From: Thiocapsa sp. KS1
GTDB lineage: Bacteria; Pseudomonadota; Gammaproteobacteria; Chromatiales; Chromatiaceae
Assembly: GCF_001499735.1 (NCBI RefSeq)
Contig: NZ_LN848257.1
Span: 3,468,013-3,505,894, forward strand
Reading direction: 5' to 3'
DNA: 37,882 nucleotides
Under the pieces are notes generated by a model, which ran no database searches, was not told the DNA's origin, and saw only the letters and a list, made by a program, of their open reading frames with translations. A program made the position numbers and the translations under genes. Shown here in pieces: positions 1 through 6,767 of the stretch (positions within the stretch are counted from its first letter, which is position 1; every line of letters begins with the position of its first letter).

Positions 1-468
1 GATGAGCGGGAACGGGCGGAGGCGGAGCTGGCCCTGGCCCTGGCCCGACTTCAAGAGGCGCATGCGGTCTTCGAGAAGTCTTTGGTGCGCAGCCCGATCG
101 ACGGGGTCGTGCTGCGGCGCTTCCGGCGCGCCGGCGAGCAGGTCACCGAGATGGGCGATACGCCGATCCTGGCCGTGGGCGACCTTTCGCATCTGCGGGT
201 GCGCGCCGAGGTGGACGAGGCCGATATCGCGCTCGTGCGCCCGGGACAGGATGCCTATATCCAGGCCGATGCCTACGGGGATCGCCGCATCTCCGGCACG
301 GTCGGGCGGCTCGGAGAGCTCATGGGCCGCAAGCAGATCGTCTCGGACGATCCGGCCGAGCGCAAGGACAGACGCGTGCTGGAGGTCCTGATCGATCTGG
401 AACCCGGGGTTTCGATGCCGGTCGGGCTGCGGGTCGATGCCTATATCCGGCTCGCGCCCTCGCCCTGA
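1..468 (+). CDS. HlyD/DevB-type periplasmic adaptor of an ABC exporter (5' end outside window)
   Basis: Membrane-fusion protein linking an inner-membrane ABC exporter to the cell envelope. The frame is open from base 1 without a credible start, so the N-terminus lies upstream. The visible part starts with an Ala/Glu/Leu-rich helix, the end of the adaptor coiled-coil hairpin. It continues into the second half of the biotinyl/lipoyl-like domain (VRSPIDGVVLRRF, then GEQV) and the beta-barrel domain (LRVRAEVDEADIALVRPGQDA), ending with a conserved-looking GLRVDAYI segment. Family assignment follows from this domain order. The permease and ATPase genes follow at 12 and 16 bases, as in devBCA-type exporters. 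The substrate cannot be read from the sequence; DevBCA of heterocystous cyanobacteria exports glycolipid. Confidence 0.85.
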   Translation, partial: DERERAEAELALALARLQEAHAVFEKSLVRSPIDGVVLRRFRRAGEQVTEMGDTPILAVGDLSHLRVRAEVDEADIALVRPGQDAYIQADAYGDRRISGTVGRLGELMGRKQIVSDDPAERKDRRVLEVLIDLEPGVSMPVGLRVDAYIRLAPSP

Positions 469-480
469 GCCTGCCCGGCG

Positions 481-1641
481 ATGAAGGGCCAGCGCACCCG
501 GTGGGGCCTTGGAATGGCCGGGCTTCTCGCCTGGCGCAACCTTGCGCATGATCGCTCGCGCTTCATCGTCACGCTGGTGGGGATCATCTTCGCCGTGGTG
601 CTGATCGCCATGCAGATCGGGCTTTTCCTGGGGTTCTCCGACAGCACCACCAACGTCATCCGCCATACACGCGCCGATTTCTGGATCGTGGCGAAGGGCT
701 CGCAGAACTTCGAGGTCACCCTGCCCATCAACGAGCGCGAGATCTACCTGGCGCGCTCCGTCCCGGGGGTCGCCGCCGCGGAGCCGCTGCTGGTCCAGTT
801 CGGCAATTGGAAGCGGCCCGGCGGCGGCGACGAGAGCGTCCTGGTGGTCGGTACGGATCTCAACACGGGGCTGGCCGGGCCATGGAACATCGTCGCCGGC
901 CGCCTCGAAGACCTGCGGCGGCCGGATGCCGTGATGATCGACCTCGTCTTTGCCGACAAGCTCGGTGTCCACGAGGTGGGAACGACTGTCGAGATCCTCG
1001 GTCGGCGAGCGCGGGTGGTCGGGTTTACCCGGGGCATCCGTTCCTTCACCACGTCGCCCTGGGTTTTCGCCTCCTATCGCACGGCGCAGCACCTGACCGG
1101 CTTCCCCGAGACCGACACCAATTATGTCATCGGCACTTTGGCGCCCGATGCCGACCCGGCCGAGGTCCGTGCGGCCTTGGTCGCCGCCCTGCCGCGCACC
1201 GATGTCTATTTAAGCGAGCAGTTCGCCGCCCGGACCCGCGATTACTGGATGTTTACGACCGGTGCAGGGGCGTCGGTGCTGGTCTCCGCCGTACTGGGTC
1301 TCCTTGTCGGCATGGTGATCGTTGCCCAGGTGCTCTACGCCACCACGGTCGACCATCTCCCGGAGTTCGGGACGCTACGGGCCATGGGGGCCCCGCGTGC
1401 CTTCGTCTACAAGGTGATCCTGGGGCAGGCCGTCCTGAGCGCCACCCTGGGGCACCTGCCCGGGATCCTGCTGGCGCTGGCGGTGGCCAAGGCCAGCGAG
1501 GCCGGGGCCGCCGTCATCCTCATCCCGTGGGAGCTCGCGGTCGGACTCTACGGGGTTACGCTGGCGATGTGCGTGCTGGCCTCGGTGGTCTCCATTCGCA
1601 AGGCGATGGACATCGACCCGGCCATGGTCTTTCAGCGCTGA
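481..1641 (+). CDS. DevC-like/FtsX-family ABC transporter permease
   Basis: Inner-membrane permease of 386 residues. The layout is FtsX/MacB-like: one membrane helix near residues 30-52 (FIVTLVGIIFAVVLIAMQIG), a large periplasmic domain of about 200 residues, then three hydrophobic segments between about 255 and 380. The opening GLLAWRNLAHDRSRF and the following helix are typical of the DevC subgroup, as is LPEFGTLRAMGAP before the third helix, the cytoplasmic coupling region. The gene lies 12 bases after the adaptor and 16 bases before the ATPase, so the three form one exporter operon. The ATG at 481 is the first start after the adaptor stop and gives a complete first helix. Confidence 0.87.
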   Translation: MKGQRTRWGLGMAGLLAWRNLAHDRSRFIVTLVGIIFAVVLIAMQIGLFLGFSDSTTNVIRHTRADFWIVAKGSQNFEVTLPINEREIYLARSVPGVAAAEPLLVQFGNWKRPGGGDESVLVVGTDLNTGLAGPWNIVAGRLEDLRRPDAVMIDLVFADKLGVHEVGTTVEILGRRARVVGFTRGIRSFTTSPWVFASYRTAQHLTGFPETDTNYVIGTLAPDADPAEVRAALVAALPRTDVYLSEQFAARTRDYWMFTTGAGASVLVSAVLGLLVGMVIVAQVLYATTVDHLPEFGTLRAMGAPRAFVYKVILGQAVLSATLGHLPGILLALAVAKASEAGAAVILIPWELAVGLYGVTLAMCVLASVVSIRKAMDIDPAMVFQR

Positions 1642-1657
1642 GCAGAGCACAGACGTC

Positions 1658-2341
1658 TTGCCGCAAACGAATGCACATCCGGGATCCGCTTTGGAAACCT
1701 GCGGTTTGTCGCTGGTCTACGGCAGCGGGGAGACCGCTGTGACGGCCCTGGACGGGGTGGATTTTGCGGTCTCCGCCGGCGAGGTCCTGGCACTGATGGG
1801 CCCCTCGGGGAGCGGCAAGACCAGTCTGCTGATGATCCTGGGTTGCCTGTTGCGTCCCAGCAGCGGGGAGGTTTGGGTGGAAGGACGGGCCATCGCCAAC
1901 CTCCCCGACCGGGATCTGGGTCGGCTGCGCCTCCAGCGGATGGGTTTCATCTTCCAAAGCTACAATCTCTTCCCGGCCCTGACGGCAGCGGAGAACGTCC
2001 AGGTCGCACTCGAGCTCAAGGGCCGGGACCTGAACGATGCAGCCGGGCTGCTGGAGCGTGTCGGGCTGGGCAAACGCCTGCACAACTTCCCGCGGCAGTT
2101 GTCCGGGGGGGAGAAACAACGCGTCGCCATCGCTCGGGCCCTCGCGGGCGACCCGCCGATCTTGCTCGCCGACGAGCCCACCGCAGCCCTGGATTCGACC
2201 AACGGCCGTGCAGTGGTGAACCTGCTCTGCGAGTTGGCCCACGAGCAAGGCCGCGCCGTGGTCGTGGTCACGCATGACCCTCGGGTCGGGGACTTGGCGG
2301 ACCGCGTGGTACGGATCGAAGACGGCCGACTCTGCTCCTAA
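1658..2341 (+). CDS. DevA/LolD/MacB-type ABC transporter ATPase
   Basis: Cytoplasmic ATPase driving the exporter, 227 residues, a complete single nucleotide-binding domain. Visible motifs: Walker A GPSGSGKTS near residue 48, a Q-loop in IFQSYNLFPALTAAENV, signature LSGGEKQRVAIARAL, Walker B ILLADEPTAALD and a switch His in VVVVTHDPRV. The order and spacing match the LolD/MacB/DevA group. I used the TTG at 1658, because no in-frame ATG precedes the first conserved strand and the frame is closed by the permease region upstream. A second TTG at 1691 is possible. The substrate is unknown. Confidence 0.88.
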   Translation: MPQTNAHPGSALETCGLSLVYGSGETAVTALDGVDFAVSAGEVLALMGPSGSGKTSLLMILGCLLRPSSGEVWVEGRAIANLPDRDLGRLRLQRMGFIFQSYNLFPALTAAENVQVALELKGRDLNDAAGLLERVGLGKRLHNFPRQLSGGEKQRVAIARALAGDPPILLADEPTAALDSTNGRAVVNLLCELAHEQGRAVVVVTHDPRVGDLADRVVRIEDGRLCS

Positions 2342-2781
2342 GGGAGCAATACTCCGCGTCTCGGGGATCGCGAAATCGGCCGAGCCGCACTGCCCGGCCG
2401 GTTCGGCGACGTCGCCAAAACGAGACCGATTGAACCCGACCCTTCCTACTCTCGCACCGTCCAACTCGGTGCATGGACGCCCTTGCGGCGCACCGCTCGC
2501 ACCATATCGATGCGCTCGCGGCTGACTGCCGATTCAACCGATCCCCGGAAAAGGAAACCCCACCGAACCGAAAGCGAGACCCGTATGGCCACGTTTTCAA
2601 TGGCCTGTGCAGAAGGCGAAAAGCCGATGTCTCGGCAAACGGCATCCCTCGGCGTCGCCGCCCTTGGCGACTGATGCAGTCCGAGGTTCCGTCGGCGTGC
2701 TTGCCATCGTCCGGCACGTTTCCTGCTGTCGGCTGCACCAATTTCGCACACAATCATCAATCCACACAGAGGTCGTTTTCC
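2342..2781. other. Intergenic region upstream of amt
   Basis: 440 bases without a supportable gene. The amt frame stays open back to 2473, but that stretch has no recognisable protein features and a good ATG with an upstream AGAGG lies at 2782. It contains a sigma-54-like promoter at 2712-2727 and, about 240 bases further up, an inverted pair GCACC (2454-2458) and GGTGC (2468-2472). The half-sites resemble NtrC half-sites, but their 9-base spacing is wider than the canonical NtrC site. No terminator hairpin was seen after the ABC operon. Confidence 0.6.
2712..2727 (+). promoter_or_regulatory. Candidate sigma-54 (RpoN) promoter for amt
   Basis: CGGCACGTTTCCTGCT matches the -24/-12 consensus TGGCACG-N4-TTGCW at the invariant GG (2713-2714) and GC (2725-2726), with exactly 10 bases between them, and keeps GGCACG. 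Predicted transcription would start near 2738, about 44 bases before the amt ATG. Ammonium transporter genes are classic NtrC/RpoN targets, so the context fits. The match is by eye. Confidence 0.5.
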
Positions 2782-3987
2782 ATGGAAGCACTCAGGGGCG
2801 GCAGCGACGTCCTATTTATCCTGATCGGCGCCGTGATGGTGCTCGCCATGCACGCCGGCTTTGCGTTCCTGGAGCTGGGCACCGTCCGCGCCAAGAATCA
2901 GGTCAATGCCCTGGCGAAGATCATGAGCGATTTTGCCGTCTCGACCATTGCCTATTTCTTCATCGGTTATTGGATCGCCTACCAGGTCGATTTCTTCAGC
3001 GACGCCGCTTCGCTCCAGGTCGAGCATGGCTTTGCGTTGGTCAAATTCTTCTTCCTCCTGACCTTTGCCGCCGCCATCCCGGCGATCGTCTCGGGCGGTA
3101 TCGCCGAGCGGGCGCGGTTCCACCCGCAGTTGCTCGCGTCCTTCATCATCGTCGGCCTGCTCTATCCCTTCTTCGAGGGCATGGTCTGGAACAACAATTT
3201 CGGCGCTCAGGATTTCATCACCGGGGTCTTCGGCGCGCCCTTTCACGACTTCGCCGGCTCGGTCGTCGTACACGCCGTCGGCGGCTGGATCGGGCTCGCC
3301 GCCGTCCTGCTGCTTGGCCCGCGCCAGGGACGCTATCGCACCGACGGCGGCATCACCGCCCATCCGCCGTCCTCGATTCCCTTCCTTTCGCTCGGTGCCT
3401 GGACCCTCACCGTGGGGTGGTTCGGCTTCAACGTGATGTCCGCGCAGACCGTCGAGGCCGTCAGCGGTCTCGTGGCGGTGAACTCGCTCATGGCCATGGT
3501 CGGCGGCATCCTGGCGGCACTGGTCGTCGGCAGGAACGACCCCGGCTTCCTGCACAACGGACCGCTCGCCGGGTTGGTGGCGGTTTGTGCGGGCTCCGAC
3601 TTGATGCACCCGATCGGTGCGCTGGTCACCGGTGCCGTTGCCGGTGCCATCTTCGTCTACGCATTCACCTTGACCCAGAACAAATGGCGCATCGACGACG
3701 TGCTGGGCGTTTGGCCGCTCCATGGGCTGTGCGGGCTCTGGGGTGGCCTTGCAGCCGGAATTTTCGGGCTCAAGGCACTCGGCGGCGTCGGCGGAGTGAC
3801 CTTCGGCAGCCAACTGGCCGGTACATTGAGCGGCGTCGCCATCGCCTTCGGCGGCGGCTTCCTGATCTACGGCGGCATCAAGGCGGTCATGGGGTTGCGG
3901 CTCAGCGAAGAGGATGAATACATCGGCGCGGATCTGAGCATCCATAAGATCACCGCGCAGCCCGATTACAACCGCGGGGAGGTGTAG
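2782..3987 (+). CDS. amt: Ammonium transporter (Amt family)
   Basis: Inner-membrane ammonium/ammonia channel, 401 residues, with about eleven hydrophobic segments. The pore twin-histidine pair appears at His164 (DFAGSVVVHAVGG, with the conserved Asp156) and His314 (WPLHGLCGLWGG). ELGTVRAKNQVNALAKIMSDF near the N-terminus is an Amt family signature. I chose the ATG at 2782 because AGAGG lies just upstream and the first helix starts directly after it. The protein has no obvious cleavable signal peptide, unlike many bacterial AmtB proteins. No glnK gene lies next to it, which is unusual for amtB loci. Regulation by nitrogen status is suggested by the upstream sigma-54-like site. Confidence 0.93.
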   Translation: MEALRGGSDVLFILIGAVMVLAMHAGFAFLELGTVRAKNQVNALAKIMSDFAVSTIAYFFIGYWIAYQVDFFSDAASLQVEHGFALVKFFFLLTFAAAIPAIVSGGIAERARFHPQLLASFIIVGLLYPFFEGMVWNNNFGAQDFITGVFGAPFHDFAGSVVVHAVGGWIGLAAVLLLGPRQGRYRTDGGITAHPPSSIPFLSLGAWTLTVGWFGFNVMSAQTVEAVSGLVAVNSLMAMVGGILAALVVGRNDPGFLHNGPLAGLVAVCAGSDLMHPIGALVTGAVAGAIFVYAFTLTQNKWRIDDVLGVWPLHGLCGLWGGLAAGIFGLKALGGVGGVTFGSQLAGTLSGVAIAFGGGFLIYGGIKAVMGLRLSEEDEYIGADLSIHKITAQPDYNRGEV

Positions 3988-4013
3988 ACCGATTCCTCGG
4001 GGTTGAGAGGAGA

Positions 4014-4034
4014 CCTCGGGGTCTTTCCCCGAGG
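4014..4034 (+). terminator. Stem-loop after amt
   Basis: CCTCGGGG-TCTTT-CCCCGAGG forms a perfect 8-bp GC-rich stem with a 5-base loop, 27 bases after the amt stop. There is no run of T after it, so it is a possible but not classical intrinsic terminator. Confidence 0.5.
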
Positions 4035-4140
4035 TATCGATCCGGCTTTCGGGGCATCACATCGGAGAGGCTGTCCGTGTTGTCGGCGCCGCCGGATCGT
4101 TATCCTTCGTGTACCAACACCATCCTTGGCGTCTTTCCCC

Positions 4141-4836
4141 ATGCCTGCACCTCGCTGTCTACCGGCACTCCTCCTGCCGCTGATTCTGCTCGGCTATCCC
4201 ACCTCGCGCGCCGAGGTTCCGGCCGTCGCCCCGGACATGAACGCCTACTATCACGGGGCCGACCATGACCGGTGGCGGGACATCTTCGAGAGCGACGGTC
4301 GGGAGGTCTACGATCGGCGGTTCGAAATCCTGGAGGCTCTGAAGATCCGACCCGGCATGCGGATCGCGGACGTTGGCGCCGGTTCGGGGCTCTACACGAT
4401 GCTGTTTGCCGAGGCGGTCGGTCCGGGCGGACGGGTGTTCGCGGTGGATATCTCGGAGAGCTTCGTCACGGCGATCGCGGCTCGCGCGGCGCAGGCGGGC
4501 CTCGGTAATGTGCTCCCGGTGCTCAGCCAGCAGAAGAGCACCGAGCTGCCCCCCGAAAGTGTGGATCTGGTGTTCACCTCGGATACCTATCACCACTTCG
4601 AGTATCCGCGCGCCATGCTCGACTCGATCCGCACGGCGCTGGTGCCCGGCGGGATACTGGCGATCATCGATTTCAGGCGTGAGCCGGGGGTGAGCAATCG
4701 CTGGATCCCGGGGCACGTGAGGGCCGGTCGGGAGGAGGTGATCGGCGAGGTGGAGCAGGCGGGTTTCAAGCTGATCGACGAGCCGATCAAGCTGCGCGGG
4801 AATTATTTCCTGCGCTTCCGCAAGGTGGACGGCTGA
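4141..4836 (+). CDS. Exported class I SAM-dependent methyltransferase-like protein
   Basis: 231 residues. Residues 1-24 look like a signal peptide (PALLLPLILLGY core, then Ser-Arg-Ala before the mature part). A Rossmann methyltransferase domain follows: motif I DVGAGSG at 77-83, acidic strand-2 end AVDIS near 101-105, and the strand-4 segment SVDLVFTSDTYHHF. SAM binding is inferred from these motifs. Export is odd because SAM is cytoplasmic, so the signal may act as a membrane anchor, or the protein may bind another ligand in the periplasm. The ATG at 4141 is the only start giving a sensible N-terminus, although no clear ribosome-binding site precedes it. The substrate is unknown. Confidence 0.75.
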   Translation: MPAPRCLPALLLPLILLGYPTSRAEVPAVAPDMNAYYHGADHDRWRDIFESDGREVYDRRFEILEALKIRPGMRIADVGAGSGLYTMLFAEAVGPGGRVFAVDISESFVTAIAARAAQAGLGNVLPVLSQQKSTELPPESVDLVFTSDTYHHFEYPRAMLDSIRTALVPGGILAIIDFRREPGVSNRWIPGHVRAGREEVIGEVEQAGFKLIDEPIKLRGNYFLRFRKVDG

Positions 4837-4960
4837 CATGCGGCACCCGCGTGTTTTCACACTCTCTGCAACTTCAGGTGCTTCAATTAGGGATGTAGAG
4901 GTGAGTGGATCACGCCGATACCGGCGCGGACCTTCACCCGATCGACCCACGGAGGTTTCC

Positions 4961-5614
4961 ATGAAGACGACGATGCGTAGATCCATCATGGCAGTGACGG
5001 TCGCGGCGGCCTTCGCCGCACCTTTGGCGCTCGCTCAGCAACCCCCGCCACCGCGCGGACCCATGACCTTCTCGGCGTTCGATCTGGACGGAGACGGGAT
5101 CGTGACCGAGGTGGAGTTCGACACCGCACGGGCTCAACGCATGGCCGAGCGTGCCGCTCAGGGCGCGCCGATGCGGGGGGCGGCCAACGCCCCGGCGTTC
5201 TCGGCCTTCGACCTGAACGGCGACGGGCGACTGACGCCGGAGGAGTTCGCGACGGCTCAACAATCCCGTATGCAGGGGCGGCCCGGCGGGGGGATGGGAC
5301 CGGGCGGCGGCATGGGTCCCGGCGGCGGCATGGGACCAGGCCCGGGGATGGGGCCCGGAGCGGGCATGGGCCGCAACATGCCGGCCTTTGCCGAGTTTGA
5401 CCTGAACAGCGATGGTGTTCTGATCGAGCAGGAATTTTACGAGGCGCGGGCCAATCGCATCAAAGAGCGCTCGCAACAAGGCTATCCGATGCGAAACCTA
5501 GCGAACGCGCCGTCGTTCGAGGCGATCGATCTGAACGCCGACGGGCGAATCACACCCGACGAATTCACGGCAGGTCAGGCGCAGCATCTCCAACAGCGGA
5601 TGCGGGCGCCCTGA
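4961..5614 (+). CDS. Secreted EF-hand calcium-binding protein with Gly/Met/Pro-rich linker
   Basis: 217 residues: a signal peptide (about 1-25, ending ALALAQQ) and four EF-hand loops starting at Asp41, Asp84, Asp147 and Asp190, each DxDGDG- or DLNxDG-like with a Glu/Asp at position 12. The two halves are a duplication: MAERAAQGAPMRGAANAPAF is repeated as IKERSQQGYPMRNLANAPSF. Between the halves, residues 109-137 are a tandem GGGMGPG-type repeat. Start chosen at 4961 because GGAGG lies 7 bases upstream and the signal peptide begins there. It probably binds calcium in the periplasm or outside the cell; its partner is unknown. Confidence 0.8.
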   Translation: MKTTMRRSIMAVTVAAAFAAPLALAQQPPPPRGPMTFSAFDLDGDGIVTEVEFDTARAQRMAERAAQGAPMRGAANAPAFSAFDLNGDGRLTPEEFATAQQSRMQGRPGGGMGPGGGMGPGGGMGPGPGMGPGAGMGRNMPAFAEFDLNSDGVLIEQEFYEARANRIKERSQQGYPMRNLANAPSFEAIDLNADGRITPDEFTAGQAQHLQQRMRAP

Positions 5615-5711
5615 GTCGCGATCGAGCTGTCCCCGAGCGCGCGCTCGATGTCCGGTGGGATGACCGCTTCGACGGCTGCATCGGGAAGAGCGATCGGCGG
5701 TAGATTCGGAG

Positions 5712-6767
5712 TCATCGCCCGGACCACTCCTCGAGAACAGCGACGATGTGCGGGATCGCCTCCGGCTGCGGGTCGTTCGGGAACAGGCGTGCGAGCATCC
5801 CGCGATGGGAGGCACGGACCAGGACCGGCGGCGCGGCGCCGGGGATCCGCAGCGACGCGAGGGGGACGACGCCGTCGCCCAGACCCTCGCCGAGGCTCGA
5901 CCACCAGTCTTCGAGCACCTCGGCGAGATCGGTCGATCCGAGCTCGGCGGAGATGGCTTCGAGACTCGCGGCCATCGACTCGGGCGGCTCCGTGAGCAGA
6001 CCGCCGATCAGTCGGACGGGGACGGACTCGGGCCAAGGGCGCGCGTTCAGATCCTCCAGAAAGGCGCTGCCGGGTCGCAGGTCGACCTTGGCCTCGCCGA
6101 TGCCGTCGCGCAGTCCGGCGAAGAGCGAGAAGCGTCGCTCCGGTCCGGCGGCCAGATGGTCGCGCATCTCGAGCCAGATGCGCAGACGCGCCCATTCCGA
6201 GCCCTGATTTGGTGTGCCGACCAGGATGACGCCGCGCACGGCGGCACCCTCGACCCGCGCGGGCGCGCCCACCGGGTTGCGCCAGCGGGTGACGAAGTCG
6301 CGGATGATCAGCCCGCCCATGCTGTGTCCGATCAAGGCCACCGGCCGGTCGGAGGCAAGCTCGGGCCAATGCGCGGCGAGCAGATCGGTGCTGCGATCGA
6401 CCCCTTGATCGTTCGGGTAACGGAATTCCCAGACCTCGAAACCGGCCGAGCCGAGCACGGGGATGAGGTCGTCCCAGATGTCGCCGGGCTCGTCGAGCCC
6501 ATGGACAAGCAGGACCCGCGGCAGGGCAGGCTCTGCCCCGTCGGGGACGACCTGGATGCGCGGGATCAGACCATGCCAGCCGTCCACCGGCGCCATCGCC
6601 TGCGGAAACCATTCATCGAGCCGGTCATGGACGAGCACCCGTAGGCGGCGCTCCTCGCGCGGATGCCCTTCGGCCCACCAGGTCCAGGCTGCGACCGCAA
6701 GCAGGAGACCGATCGGGATCAGGAGAAGCGCCAAGCGACGGCGGAACCGCACGGATTTCACGTTCAT
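5712..6767 (-). CDS. Membrane-anchored alpha/beta hydrolase (triacylglycerol lipase-like)
   Basis: 351 residues. Basic residues 7-11 and a hydrophobic stretch at about 12-32 form a signal anchor. The alpha/beta hydrolase fold shows the oxyanion-side segment VLLVHGLDEPGDIWDDLIPVL (about 86-106) and the nucleophile elbow GHSMGG with Ser149. A late Asp (GDGVVPLA) and His (ASHRGML) could complete the triad. The pattern matches lipase/esterase proteins of the PGAP1/EstA type; the substrate is not known. The gene is convergent with the EF-hand gene and divergent from speA. Its ATG shares bases 6766-6767 with the speA ATG, so one of the starts may be slightly downstream; in-frame GTG codons exist at residues 3 and 6. 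Confidence 0.78.
   Translation of the reverse strand: MNVKSVRFRRRLALLLIPIGLLLAVAAWTWWAEGHPREERRLRVLVHDRLDEWFPQAMAPVDGWHGLIPRIQVVPDGAEPALPRVLLVHGLDEPGDIWDDLIPVLGSAGFEVWEFRYPNDQGVDRSTDLLAAHWPELASDRPVALIGHSMGGLIIRDFVTRWRNPVGAPARVEGAAVRGVILVGTPNQGSEWARLRIWLEMRDHLAAGPERRFSLFAGLRDGIGEAKVDLRPGSAFLEDLNARPWPESVPVRLIGGLLTEPPESMAASLEAISAELGSTDLAEVLEDWWSSLGEGLGDGVVPLASLRIPGAAPPVLVRASHRGMLARLFPNDPQPEAIPHIVAVLEEWSGR

Noticed and set aside
2454-2472. GCACC-N9-GGTGC as an NtrC site
   Set aside because: Half-sites look right, but the spacing is 4 bases wider than the canonical NtrC dyad, and a single copy is not convincing.
2473-2781. In-frame N-terminal extension of amt
   Set aside because: About 100 residues without hydrophobic or family features, Arg/Pro-rich, and containing the candidate promoter; ATG 2782 has a ribosome-binding site.
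4880-4925. ECF/sigma-E-like promoter (GCAACTT) before the EF-hand gene
   Set aside because: Only the -35-like element fits; no matching -10 at the right distance.
5575-5715. 46-codon minus-strand frame whose ATG overlaps the lipase-like stop (ATGA)
   Set aside because: It runs into the end of the convergent EF-hand gene, has no recognisable feature and no repeat in relatives that I can point to. The ATGA overlap alone is not enough.
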